64,000 nucleotides of DNA, taken from contig NZ_JAHXBU010000043.1 of the NCBI RefSeq assembly GCF_020178975.1, forward strand, positions 162,867 to 226,866. Direction: 5' to 3'. The position numbers and the translations under genes were made by a program. Under the pieces are notes generated by a model. That model was not told the DNA's origin. It worked only from the letters and a program-made list of their open reading frames with translations, and searched no databases. Position 1 is the first letter of the stretch; the number at the start of each line of letters is the position of its first letter. Shown here one piece after another: positions 54,731 to 63,971 of the stretch. Source of the stretch: Cesiribacter sp. SM1. GTDB lineage: Bacteria; Bacteroidota; Bacteroidia; Cytophagales; Cyclobacteriaceae.

Positions 54731-56440
54731 ATGAATCTTAACCTAATTGATATTGAGAAAGAATTAGATGAAAAATTTTATAGTTTAAGTATATGGAAAC
54801 TTCCATTCCAAACGATTATAAGTTATCTTCTGCTAATAGCAGATAGATTAGACCAAACTGGTAGACCCGGCATAGCCTTAGATTTATTAAGCAGGATTTC
54901 CCTCATTTATCCAACAATAAAGCAGCATGCTAATAAAAAACACATTCAACGGACTTCAACCTCACTAGCAGAAGTGAAAAACAAGCAACATGTAGAAGAA
55001 CTTAGCTTTTTAGTTGCTTATGCCCATTTTTCAATGCTCATGCCTCAAGTACATCGAGGCACCCTTGTAGTTACTAAAACAGAAGGAAATAAAATATATT
55101 TGAATTATTCAAACGAAGAGATAATTCATTCTGAATTGATAGATAAGCTTTATAGCTATATTTCATTATTAATGGTATTATCATATAAAGATGAAGATGC
55201 ATTTAAAAAATATTTAGGTACAAGAAAATCAACTGACAATCCCTTTTCTAATGGCCTAGACTTTGTTTGGATTAAAAGCATTTATGAGCATTATAAAAAA
55301 TTTACTTTTGATGTAAGAGTTTTGCCTTCTAATGCTTTTGCAGATGCTGTAGGTGTAAAATTTGAAGATGTATATTCATTTATGGCAGCCTTAAGAGCTT
55401 TTGCCGACTTTTACACTCTCCAAGCCCGTAGCATTAAAATTAATGAGGATAATTCTGAGACCATAAATCAACGCCTGCTGGCAACATATCAGGATCTGGC
55501 TGTATGCGTCTTAGACTATAAGACTCTAGGCCTTTTTATGGGGATTAGTGGATTGAAGCGAGAAGTTTTTGATAAAATCTTATCATTTTTTCTAGAAATA
55601 TATACTAACAAAACGAAAGAACAATTTCAATCAAACTCCTACTGTGGTGATGGCTATTTACCTCCGATCATATTGATCGATAAGTTTATTGTATTTAGCC
55701 CACTTGCAATTAAGTCGTTTCTAAATATTAACAACATCCTATATTCCATAAACAAGACAAATAAAAAACTATTTGATCAGAAAGTCTCTCCTCATCTTGA
55801 ACCAGCATTGATCAACCAACTCAACTACATTTTTTCACATATCAATGGTGTGCGTATTAAAAATAACATTCTATATAATAAAAGTGAAGTTGATATGATG
55901 GTTTTGTCTGAATCAGAGAAAACCTGCATTGTAATACAAGTGAAAACGACTATTGCACCTGATAGCGCAAGAACAGTAGAAAGAGTACAAAGCCGAACAA
56001 TGGAAGCAAAAAAACAAATAGAAACATTTGATTCCCTCGAAAATGTTGAAAAATTAGACATTGTCAATAACAGTTTCAAAGTCTCTATGGATGCCTTAAA
56101 ATTTATAAATCTTATTGTAGTAAGGTCTAGCGCAGGTTCACATAAAGCTTGGGAAATAAACAAGCAATACAGAATAGTCAACTATGCCTTAATTTCGAAG
56201 GTTCTATGCAAGAAAATACAAAAGAAAGATCATACTATAGCGAATATTGATAAAGAAATTTTGGCTGAACAATCCTATATTCTGGCGAAATCAGATTGGT
56301 CTGTGAAATTTGGGACTATAAAACTTGATAAATTAGAAATTGAGTGTCCAGATATTGATTATATAGACGAAAATTTGATCTCATATAACCTAGATTCATT
56401 GAAATGCTTTAAATATTATGAGAAGACGGATTTCGACTAG
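54731..56440 (+). CDS. Putative PD-(D/E)XK endonuclease of unknown family
   Basis: 569 residues. The N-terminal 330 residues are mostly helical and unrecognised. From about 350 a nuclease-like core is visible: NNILYNKSEVDMMVL with Glu386 and Asp388, then CIVIQVKTT with Gln403-Val-Lys405, a PD-(D/E)XK pattern in which Gln stands for the usual acidic residue, as in several restriction-type enzymes. The C-terminal part is mixed. It lies 400 bp before a C5 methyltransferase, so it could be the cognate restriction enzyme, or part of a larger system. No signal or membrane helix. Confidence 0.55.
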   Translation: MNLNLIDIEKELDEKFYSLSIWKLPFQTIISYLLLIADRLDQTGRPGIALDLLSRISLIYPTIKQHANKKHIQRTSTSLAEVKNKQHVEELSFLVAYAHFSMLMPQVHRGTLVVTKTEGNKIYLNYSNEEIIHSELIDKLYSYISLLMVLSYKDEDAFKKYLGTRKSTDNPFSNGLDFVWIKSIYEHYKKFTFDVRVLPSNAFADAVGVKFEDVYSFMAALRAFADFYTLQARSIKINEDNSETINQRLLATYQDLAVCVLDYKTLGLFMGISGLKREVFDKILSFFLEIYTNKTKEQFQSNSYCGDGYLPPIILIDKFIVFSPLAIKSFLNINNILYSINKTNKKLFDQKVSPHLEPALINQLNYIFSHINGVRIKNNILYNKSEVDMMVLSESEKTCIVIQVKTTIAPDSARTVERVQSRTMEAKKQIETFDSLENVEKLDIVNNSFKVSMDALKFINLIVVRSSAGSHKAWEINKQYRIVNYALISKVLCKKIQKKDHTIANIDKEILAEQSYILAKSDWSVKFGTIKLDKLEIECPDIDYIDENLISYNLDSLKCFKYYEKTDFD

Positions 56441-56836
56441 AGTATGCCATATATATATGGAAATGGATCTTTTTCGTTGACAGGTGATTCTCCCCAGAAT
56501 TTAGTTGCTAGACAGGGAATTTCTCTCCATAGCCTTGCTTAACTGAACAGATGAATACCATGGCTACGCTGAGATTCTAAGGCCGGAACAATCCATGGAT
56601 AATGCCTCTTTTCTCATAATAAATTTAGGCGAGTGCAGAAGTACTAATTACATGCTAGGGTATTCAAAAACAAAAAAAGTGTTTCTGCTTCCAGACTCTA
56701 GAGTGTAATTGAATAAAATATTTACTTTGCGTAATTAATTGAATTCTTCTTAGAACAATCAGAATAAGAAGCTATATCCTAAATACTAGATATACTTTCA
56801 AGACACATAGTAAAATAATTACAAGTAGTTTAAAAT
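56441..56836. other. Gap before the methyltransferase operon
   Basis: 396 bp, no ORF. CCATATATATATGG (56448-56461 region) is a perfect palindrome. TTACTTTG near 56722 is one base from the -7 consensus and could start the operon with a leader of about 100 bases. Confidence 0.3.
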
Positions 56837-58012
56837 TTGAAAACTTTTATTAGCCTTTTTTGCGGATGCGGAGGCATGGATGCCGGGTTTGAAGAGGTAG
56901 GTTTTCAGGGAATTGGATCCTATGACTTTGACCCTATAGCACTTGAAACATATAGGTCTAACTTATCTAGTCCAGCATATAATATCGACTTAAGTAAGGA
57001 AATATATGATACTCTGAAATCAAAAAAAGGGGTTGACATTGTTCTTTCTGGCTCTCCCTGTCAAGGCTTTTCCACCATTGGCAAAAGAAAGCTTGATGAC
57101 AAAAGAAATTCTCTACTTATAAGAGGTGCTGAGATTGCAGTAGAACTTGATGCTAAAGTTTTTATTTCAGAGAATGTAATGGGGTCAATTGCTGGCGCTC
57201 ATAAACAATACTGGAATCAAGTAGAGAGCATTCTGAATTCTAATGGTTACAAAGTTGAAACGCTGATTTTAGATGCTTTGAAACTTGGAATGGGTCAACG
57301 AAGAAAAAGAGTCATCTTGATTGCAACCAAAAACTTTTTTGATTTAAAAATCACTAACAAGAATATTAAGGCGAAGAGTTTAAAAACCATTCTTCACAAT
57401 TTACCTGCGACATCCAAAGATGATTTCATCCCTTTTGATAAAAAAGATGACAGAGCAATTGCTGAAGTGATGAAACCAGGACAAAAATTGTGTGATGTAA
57501 GAGGCGGTTTGAGAGCGGTAAAATCCTGGCAAATTCCAGAAGTGTTTGGTCAGACAAGTGAATCAGAAAAAAGGCTATTAGAGGAAATAAGTAAAATTAG
57601 GAGAAAGGTAAGGATAAGAGATCATGGAGATGCCGACCCAGTACCAATCGCACTTCTTAAGGAATGTTATGGAGATGCTATAACAGAGAATATTGATGAG
57701 TTAGTTGCGAAAGGATATTTGAAATACAAAAATGAATGTGTCGACTTGAGTAGAACCTTCAATGGAAAGTATCGAAGGTTGAGTTGGGATGAACCTAGTT
57801 ATACAGTAGATACAAATTTCGGAAATCCAAAATATTTCATTCATCCAGAAGAAGATAGAGGTATGAGTGTTAGAGAAGCTGCAAGAATACAGGGCTTTAG
57901 TGATAATTTTGAATTTTCAGGATCAATCCATCAAAAATTTAAGATGATTGGTAATGCTGTACCCCCACCTATGTCAAAATGGATTGCTACAGTAATTAAA
58001 AATTCGATTTAG
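56837..58012 (+). CDS. DNA (cytosine-5-)-methyltransferase
   Basis: 391-residue C5 methyltransferase. Motif I FISLFCGCGGMDAGF at the start, motif IV SPCQGFS with nucleophile Cys75, motif VI ENV, motif VIII QRRKRV, then a target-recognition region and motifs IX/X (REAARIQGF, KMIGNAVPPPM). The start is a TTG at 56837; the first ATG is inside motif I, so the TTG is needed. It would methylate cytosine at an unknown site. Its stop is 7 bp before the next gene, beginning a tight four-gene operon. Normally paired with a nuclease; the candidate is the 569-residue protein upstream. Confidence 0.93.
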   Translation: MKTFISLFCGCGGMDAGFEEVGFQGIGSYDFDPIALETYRSNLSSPAYNIDLSKEIYDTLKSKKGVDIVLSGSPCQGFSTIGKRKLDDKRNSLLIRGAEIAVELDAKVFISENVMGSIAGAHKQYWNQVESILNSNGYKVETLILDALKLGMGQRRKRVILIATKNFFDLKITNKNIKAKSLKTILHNLPATSKDDFIPFDKKDDRAIAEVMKPGQKLCDVRGGLRAVKSWQIPEVFGQTSESEKRLLEEISKIRRKVRIRDHGDADPVPIALLKECYGDAITENIDELVAKGYLKYKNECVDLSRTFNGKYRRLSWDEPSYTVDTNFGNPKYFIHPEEDRGMSVREAARIQGFSDNFEFSGSIHQKFKMIGNAVPPPMSKWIATVIKNSI

Positions 58013-58019
58013 GTTTACT

Positions 58020-59027
58020 ATGACAAATTTACAGGTAGCAGTAATAGAATGGTCAGCAGATGAAAATGGTAATGATCTTATTCGCCAGTACCGGCAATTA
58101 AACTACTTAGCAGATAATCTATACAATGACTATGAACCCACAAAATACGATTATCCTGAGTACAAGTTTAGACTGACTAATTGGCTTGATAATATCAATG
58201 ATGATGAGTTAAAAAAAAAGCTATTTAAGTTAGCAGCTAAAGTTTTCTATATTAATCAAGAGGGCATCAGTTCTTTAAATAGAACAGCCTATCTTTCTAT
58301 TATAAAGCGCTGGATATTTGAAGAGAGTAATCTAAAATGTGATGACCCAAATTTACAGATAAAACTAGAGGAACATCTAAAAGCTGTATGGTACACTAGC
58401 CTAAGCGACAGTATGCGTATTAACAGTTTTTATAAAGTTAATAGCTTGAGTTCATCTCATGAAATCAAAGCAGACTGGCGCTCTACGAAAGCAATGTCTA
58501 ATAGCAATACTGGCCAAACACACCGTGGAGACATTGAAAACTGGAGAAATTATGTACAGCAGAGAAAAGTTAAATATATAGTAGTTCTTGAGGATTTTGT
58601 TGGCACTGGAAAGCAAAGCAAACCAATTATAAAATCTATAACTGAAACATTCCCCGAAAATAGGATACTATTTGTGCCTCTTCTAATTTGTCAAAAGGGG
58701 CTAAGTGAATTGAAATCTCTTGAGGAAACTTCTTTAAATTTAAAAATTAAACCAGTGATTGTTTTACCTAGTGCAGCGTTTATTAGTTGGCATGAAAAAA
58801 ATGAGGATATAAATCAGCCATCTGAAATTGAAAAATTGCAAACAGAATTAATAGATAAAGTCACAGAAGGGTTAAGTGAAAAGAAAAGGAACAAACTTAA
58901 GAAATTCAATTTAGGTTCCTTGGTAGTAATGTATACCAATACACCAAATAACACATCTCCTCTAATCCATGTAAATACGGACAAATGGAAGGGACTATTT
59001 CCTAGAAAAAACCGGTCTGACATATAA
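58020..59027 (+). CDS. Phosphoribosyltransferase-like protein
   Basis: 335 residues. VVLEDFVGTGKQ at 188-199 is the PRPP-binding motif of type I phosphoribosyltransferases (two acidic residues Glu191-Asp192, then Gly-Thr-Gly-Lys 195-198), followed by strands ILFVPLLICQ and IKPVIVLPS. The N-terminal 180 residues are helical and extra compared with a salvage enzyme. From memory such proteins have been grouped as conflict-associated PRTases; I could not check this. It is 7 bp after the methyltransferase and 1 bp before the ATPase, so it is part of one complex or pathway. Confidence 0.7.
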   Translation: MTNLQVAVIEWSADENGNDLIRQYRQLNYLADNLYNDYEPTKYDYPEYKFRLTNWLDNINDDELKKKLFKLAAKVFYINQEGISSLNRTAYLSIIKRWIFEESNLKCDDPNLQIKLEEHLKAVWYTSLSDSMRINSFYKVNSLSSSHEIKADWRSTKAMSNSNTGQTHRGDIENWRNYVQQRKVKYIVVLEDFVGTGKQSKPIIKSITETFPENRILFVPLLICQKGLSELKSLEETSLNLKIKPVIVLPSAAFISWHEKNEDINQPSEIEKLQTELIDKVTEGLSEKKRNKLKKFNLGSLVVMYTNTPNNTSPLIHVNTDKWKGLFPRKNRSDI

Positions 59028-59028
59028 T

Positions 59029-61074
59029 ATGAATTTCCACAACCCATTTCATGAATTATACTTAGGGGAATCTATTGGAGCCAATGAATTCGTTCAACTC
59101 TTTAGCGATGTCATGGTAGGCCCTTCTTTAGCCCTGTTTCAGCCGGGTAATGTGGTTCTAAGTGGATTACCTGGTTCAGGCAAGAGTATGATGCTAAACC
59201 TACTTAAGCCAAGTATAAGAAGAGCTTATAAAGAATCAGGTATCAACTTTCCAGTGCCTAAAGAATATTCAAAGTTCATAGGAGCAGGTATCAACCTACA
59301 ACGATCAAGTATAGCAGATTTAGGCCAACGACCAATTAGAAGTGAAAATGTACAAGATGAATTATCAGAATTGGCAGTATTCTTTGGCGATTTCATAAAT
59401 TATTCAATCACTAGAGATATAATTAATTCTATTGAAGAACTTCATGAAGGATTTGACAAAGAAATTGGGATTAATCTATCTAAAGAAAATAAAGATGCCT
59501 TTACTAAAGTTCTGATCAAAGATGAGTGCTGGTTTGGTTATCTAAATGATGTAAAAGATTGGGATAATTTAAAGCACAAATTAAAAAGTAGGCTTCAAGA
59601 GTATAGATCATATCTTAATTACAATAAAGACTTCCTTGACTCTTCTATCATTAATTCCAAAACATCAATAGGAATTCCCATAATAGTCTTGGCTAAACAC
59701 CTCAGAGAATGTGGTATCTTAGCAAACGACGTTAAACTATATGTAAGACTTGATCAATATGAAGATTTAGTTTGGCTAAATGATAGAATACCTAATTTAG
59801 GAACAAACTTCCAATCCATAATTTATAAACTCCTCGCGATTAGAGATGTAACTGTGTCTTACAAAATTGGCACTCGCCCATTTGCCTGGAAGTATTCAAA
59901 ACAAGAAGTTGCTGGCACTAGTGCAGTTTTGGAGCAGTATCGTAATTATACTGTTGTCTCATTGGAACATGTTCTAAAAAGAAAGGAAAATAGTAGATCT
60001 TATATATTTCCAAAGCTAGCTGAGGATATTTTCAAAAGGCGCCTTAAAAATAAAATGCCTGATTTTAAACTACCAAAAACAAACTGTTTAGAATACTTTT
60101 TTGGCAAAGGAATGGATGCAAGGGAAAGAGCACTTAAGTTAGTTAAAAAAGACAGGGACAAAGTTGTTAAGTTTGATTCATCCTGGCCAGCAAGTTGGAA
60201 AAAATTTTTACTTTCTCTGTCCAAAACGGATCCTTTTTCAGCCAAACTTGCTGAGGCTTGGGCTAAACAAAAAGGTAAAGAACAAATTGTTGATTCAACA
60301 CCAACTGAAAGACCCTATCCTTGGGAAAGTAAAAAATATTGGGTTAAAGAAAGAACTGCACAAGCACTCATACAAATAGCATCACGTAATCGCCAGCAAA
60401 TTATTTGGGAAGGAGTAGATGATATTCTAAACCTTAGTAGCGGTAGCCTTTTAGGATTTCTTAGTATATGTCAACAGGTCTGGGAAGCAGCTCAGCAGGA
60501 TATACAATATAACAAATATCATGAAAAAGTTTTTTACCCTTTTCCTGCACCAATACAAACTATTGCTATTTTAGAAGCATCCTTAAGATGGGTTGAAGAT
60601 ATAATAAAGCAGCCGGGTGGTCATAAGAGAAAAAAATTTGTTATTTATCTTGGGACATATTTTTATAACCGCTTGACCTCTGATGATAAAATGTCTTATC
60701 CTGGCTCTAATGGATTTTCACTACCTATTTCAGTTATAACTGAAAATGCTGAAATAGAAGATTTTTTGCTAGACGCATGCGATTATGGTGATATTTTAAC
60801 TTTTAGACATACACCAAAAAATAAGGGTGCTAAATCAAGGCAAAAGTTTTACTTAAATCCGATATTCTCTCCATATTTTAAGATACCTGCTATTCGTACT
60901 AAGGAGCCGATATATTTTAATAATATTGAAGATATTAAGAATATATTGTTCGACTCTGGGGCCTTTTCTGATTTTGCTCCTCCTAAATATGTAATAGGAT
61001 CAAAGTTGAAGACAAATAAAATCGATACTAAAAATAATTTCAAGCAAGGTGGACAATATTCACTTTTTGAATAA
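59029..61074 (+). CDS. P-loop ATPase (AAA/ORC-Cdc6 or STAND-like)
   Basis: 681 residues. Walker A GLPGSGKS at 46-53; a possible Walker B/acidic strand LYVRLDQYEDL near 236-246. N-terminal NPFHELYLGESIGANEFVQL and the helical rest (about 280-680) recall ORC/Cdc6-type or STAND-type NTPases of conflict systems. Starts one base after the PRTase stop codon. It may be a sensor or motor that controls the other products (inference). The C-terminal 200 residues may be winged-helix-like. Confidence 0.7.
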   Translation: MNFHNPFHELYLGESIGANEFVQLFSDVMVGPSLALFQPGNVVLSGLPGSGKSMMLNLLKPSIRRAYKESGINFPVPKEYSKFIGAGINLQRSSIADLGQRPIRSENVQDELSELAVFFGDFINYSITRDIINSIEELHEGFDKEIGINLSKENKDAFTKVLIKDECWFGYLNDVKDWDNLKHKLKSRLQEYRSYLNYNKDFLDSSIINSKTSIGIPIIVLAKHLRECGILANDVKLYVRLDQYEDLVWLNDRIPNLGTNFQSIIYKLLAIRDVTVSYKIGTRPFAWKYSKQEVAGTSAVLEQYRNYTVVSLEHVLKRKENSRSYIFPKLAEDIFKRRLKNKMPDFKLPKTNCLEYFFGKGMDARERALKLVKKDRDKVVKFDSSWPASWKKFLLSLSKTDPFSAKLAEAWAKQKGKEQIVDSTPTERPYPWESKKYWVKERTAQALIQIASRNRQQIIWEGVDDILNLSSGSLLGFLSICQQVWEAAQQDIQYNKYHEKVFYPFPAPIQTIAILEASLRWVEDIIKQPGGHKRKKFVIYLGTYFYNRLTSDDKMSYPGSNGFSLPISVITENAEIEDFLLDACDYGDILTFRHTPKNKGAKSRQKFYLNPIFSPYFKIPAIRTKEPIYFNNIEDIKNILFDSGAFSDFAPPKYVIGSKLKTNKIDTKNNFKQGGQYSLFE

Positions 61075-61099
61075 GCGCTTTTGCTGATAACGATTAAGT

Positions 61100-62068
61100 A
61101 TGAGCTTTAAGCCTTGGGGAGACCTAGAATCTATATTGCTTAAATTTGATATCCAAGAATGGAGATATTTAGGCTGCTTATCAACAGAACAAAGATGTAC
61201 AGCCGGAATTGTGAAGCTTTGTGAATTGAGAAAAGTTACTCATGCGCTCTTTTTTAATATCACTGATCCCATAACTACCCCTACACATGAGAAATTTGTA
61301 AAAAGCAATTCTATAATAATAGAAAAACTTGATTGTGGAGTATTAATAGAAAATCATACTTTACTCGAACCATTGAATATTATTACTAATAGTTTAGAAA
61401 ATTTTCTCCCAAGTAATGACTACAACTTAATTGTTGATATAAGCACCCTCCCAAAGAGATTTTTTTTTCCTATTATAAAGTTCTTAACTAAAAGATATCA
61501 AGCTAGAATCAAAAACCTTTTAGTTCTTCATACTTCACCTGAAGAATATGCTGAAAACGATCTTTCCACCGATCCTACACCATGGGCTCACATTCCTACA
61601 TTTGACTATTCAGATACAGAATCTGAAGTTGAAGTTGCTATTATTGGCTTAGGTTTTATGCCATTCAATCTGCCTGATTTACTTAAAGATGAGTTTACAT
61701 CTGCTGACAGACGGTTTCTATTTCCTTTTCCTCCTGGCCCACCATTTTACCAGCGTACTTGGTCATTCTTAGAAAGTATTAACCATGCAAGAGAGATTAG
61801 GTCTCAAGAAATCAAATATATTGATTCTGGAAATGTTGCTGATACTTTTGATCAAATATTCAACATATGCAATAAGGGAAGAAGAAATGCTTTACTTGCA
61901 CCCTATGGCCCTAAAACCGTCTCATTAGCTATGTGTTTATATGCATGTTCATATCCAGCTGCTGTATATTATACACAACCCACTTCATATAATCCGGAGT
62001 ACAGCAAAGGCATAAAGGATACAATGCTTTACTCAATAATTATCAATCATCAAAATTTATATACCTAG
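61100..62068 (+). CDS. Rossmann-like hypothetical protein, fourth gene of the operon
   Basis: 322 residues, not recognised. Alternating strands and helices suggest two Rossmann-type units: NLIVDISTLPKRFFFPIIKF near 112-131, LLVLHTSPEEYA, EVAIIGLGFMPF, and LLAPYGPKTVSLAMCLYACS near 273-292. The DISTLPKR and GPKTVSLA motifs look like conserved active or ligand-binding sites. It could bind a nucleotide signal or be an enzyme acting with the PRTase. No signal peptide. 25 bp after the ATPase gene. Confidence 0.6.
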   Translation: MSFKPWGDLESILLKFDIQEWRYLGCLSTEQRCTAGIVKLCELRKVTHALFFNITDPITTPTHEKFVKSNSIIIEKLDCGVLIENHTLLEPLNIITNSLENFLPSNDYNLIVDISTLPKRFFFPIIKFLTKRYQARIKNLLVLHTSPEEYAENDLSTDPTPWAHIPTFDYSDTESEVEVAIIGLGFMPFNLPDLLKDEFTSADRRFLFPFPPGPPFYQRTWSFLESINHAREIRSQEIKYIDSGNVADTFDQIFNICNKGRRNALLAPYGPKTVSLAMCLYACSYPAAVYYTQPTSYNPEYSKGIKDTMLYSIIINHQNLYT

Positions 62069-62399
62069 CGTATTAGTCAAAATAGAAAAAGGCATCACCA
62101 TCTTAATGGTGTATGTTTAGAACTTTAACGGTATGGGTAAAATTGATTTGTACTTAAAACCAAATAATCTATTATTGTCCCCTGTATGTGACATACAGAA
62201 CTGCTGAATCTAGAGGGTCTATGAGTCACATATACTGGAAACATAGACGACTTTTGTAGTAAATTCAGTATAAGATATTTTCTATATCAGTAAAGTTTAA
62301 TCAAGGATAACTATTTAAATTACATAGTTTCATATCATTGATTTTTAACCACTTCTTAATATATTGAAATTATTGAGAAGTTAAACATATAAGCAGCAG
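62069..62399. other. Gap before the caspase-like gene
   Basis: 331 bp. CACCAT-CTTA-ATGGTG near 62093-62108 could be a weak terminator for the operon. CTGTATGT-G-ACATACAG at 62182-62198 is a perfect palindrome and may be an operator for the next gene. No clear promoter box. Confidence 0.4.
62182..62198. promoter_or_regulatory. 17-bp palindrome, operator candidate
   Basis: Eight-base arms CTGTATGT and ACATACAG around a single G, 200 bp upstream of the caspase-like gene. Function not known. Confidence 0.35.
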
Positions 62400-63647
62400 A
62401 TGAGGCAAGGAAATAAATATGGAATTTTAATAGGAATAGATGATCAAGACCCTGAAGGTTTACATTATTGTTCAAAAGATGTAGATGATCTTTACAAGGT
62501 CCTAATTTCACATTGCGGCTTTAGCCCTAAGAATATCATTAAAATACAATCTCCCTATAAAAATGAAGTTCCACTTTCTCACATTATTTTAGATAACACT
62601 ATTGAACGCCTTCAAAAAGAATATCAAATCAACAGTAGTGATACACTCTTCTTTTATTTTTCAGGACATGGTGAGTTTGATGATTCTAAACAAGCATCAT
62701 ATTTAGTATTTCCTAAAGAGCGAGTTTCAACAAATAAAATAAAAGGATACATTGACAAGTTGCACGCAAAAAAAACTATCATTGTATTTGACGCCTGTTT
62801 TGTTGGTGCTAAGATTTTAAGCAAATCCTTCAGTATTAGTAAACTTAGAAGAAAGTTACATATTGACTCTGAGGGCACATTTGGCATATACGCATCACCC
62901 ACTGAAAGAGTAGCTTATATGCCTGATGATCTAAGCAATAGTCTTTTTACTCGTTGTTTTATCGATGGTATTCTTGATGAAAAAAATTACGATCAAAACG
63001 GTTTATTATCAATTGATATGCTAGCCAGCGTTTGCTCCAGAGAAGTTTATGCACGTTCCATCAAATTGGTATCAGCAAAGAAAATAGATAAAGAACAAAT
63101 AATCGTCAGAGAAGGCAGGATTGAGGGCTATTTCTCTTTTGCTGAACTCCCAATAATTAGTAATCAAGCTGCAAAATCAAATATTAACAATAAATTAGTC
63201 ACAAATGGTATTAATACACCTTCTAAAGATAAACCCTTAGAACCTGAAGGAATAGATTCTAATAATTCACCAGAAATTAAAGCCTTCCAATCAAAATTGG
63301 CCAAGGTGAAGAATAATCTTAATAATTTTGAAGATGTAATATCTTCTTATATAATTTCTTATGAATATGGTAAGCCATATAGCCCAAACCGTGAGAATCA
63401 TGGAGGTAAAATAGATAAAGCTTTAAGAAGTGGTTATATCGATGAAGATGGAGATCCCGTTCGTCGGCAACCAATGGTAAAAAGCTTAATTGAAGCATTA
63501 GAAGACTTCACCACGTACATAATAGATAACAATAGAAGTGAATACTTTTATAATTATTTCAATGATGAATTTGGTTATAGCCCAAAAGATTATGACACCC
63601 AACCTTTTTGGGAAAACGTCTATAAACTAAACGTGCCTGAATACTAA
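62400..63647 (+). CDS. Caspase-like (peptidase C14) protease
   Basis: 415 residues. The N-terminal 250 form a caspase/metacaspase-type domain: GILIGIDDQDPEGLHYCSKD, catalytic His90 in FYFSGHGEF, catalytic Cys133 in IVFDACFVGA, and a later SIDMLASVC segment. The rest (about 290-415) is unrecognised, acidic and helical (FEDVISSYIISYEYGKPYSP, MVKSLIEALEDFTTYIID), and may recruit an upstream sensor. Prokaryotic caspase-like proteins are often suicide effectors in defence. It starts 331 bp after the four-gene operon; joint action is inference. Confidence 0.8.
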   Translation: MRQGNKYGILIGIDDQDPEGLHYCSKDVDDLYKVLISHCGFSPKNIIKIQSPYKNEVPLSHIILDNTIERLQKEYQINSSDTLFFYFSGHGEFDDSKQASYLVFPKERVSTNKIKGYIDKLHAKKTIIVFDACFVGAKILSKSFSISKLRRKLHIDSEGTFGIYASPTERVAYMPDDLSNSLFTRCFIDGILDEKNYDQNGLLSIDMLASVCSREVYARSIKLVSAKKIDKEQIIVREGRIEGYFSFAELPIISNQAAKSNINNKLVTNGINTPSKDKPLEPEGIDSNNSPEIKAFQSKLAKVKNNLNNFEDVISSYIISYEYGKPYSPNRENHGGKIDKALRSGYIDEDGDPVRRQPMVKSLIEALEDFTTYIIDNNRSEYFYNYFNDEFGYSPKDYDTQPFWENVYKLNVPEY

Positions 63648-63879
63648 CTTTTTCAAGCATTGTATATGAAACTGATCTGCGCCTGATCAGGTACTGGGAT
63701 ACCAATATGAATTAAGAGGTTTACCGACAATGATAAAATGGCAGCCGCGCGGTAGATAATGGCCTAGAATACTGGTGCTTCGATAAAAGGATTCACTTGG
63801 TGCTCATAGCTTAGTAATCCATGACAAAATGTTTATATAGAGCGATACAATAGAAGCATTAGAAGAGATTTGCTGGATA
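63648..63879. other. Gap with a decayed IS3-family orfB
   Basis: From 63752 one can follow IS3-type transposase words across broken frames: VDNGLEYWCFDKRIHLV, then YIERYNRSIRRDLLD. This is the second and third catalytic region (Asp and Glu), from a family other than the element at 45574. The end at 63879 coincides with the IS21-like repeats. Confidence 0.5.
63752..63879 (+). pseudogene. Remnant of an unrelated IS3-family transposase
   Basis: About 40 codons with at least one indel and in-frame stops (cca-tga for Pro-Met). QNVYIERYNRS holds the DDE Glu; VDNGLEYW holds the second Asp. It is cut off at 63879 where the 23-bp repeats begin, so the IS21-like element probably inserted into it. Confidence 0.55.
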
Positions 63880-63971
63880 TTCCGCTCCAAAGTGAACATA
63901 GTATTCCGGTGAAACTGGACATAGCGTTCCGTCGAAAGTGAACACCTTATTCCGGGCAAAGTGAACACCTG
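63880..63971. repeat. Four tandem 23-24-bp repeats, IS21-like element end
   Basis: Units start at 63880, 63904, 63927 and 63950. Consensus TTCCGnnnAAAGTGAACAyy. On the other strand this reads GGTGTTCACTTT-n-CGGAA repeated, the pattern known from the ends of IS21-family elements (istA/istB). The element's genes would lie beyond 64000. Confidence 0.6.

Noticed and set aside
56448..56461. AT-only palindrome as an operator
   Set aside because: Simple alternating AT sequence is common by chance in this AT-rich region, so it is not claimed as a site.
61100..62068. Calling the 322-residue protein a CARF or SAVED sensor
   Set aside because: It has Rossmann-like strands, but no diagnostic motif of these families can be seen, so only a general fold is stated.
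63880..63971. CRISPR array at the right edge
   Set aside because: Unit period is 23-24 bp without unique spacers; the motif fits IS21-type terminal repeats.
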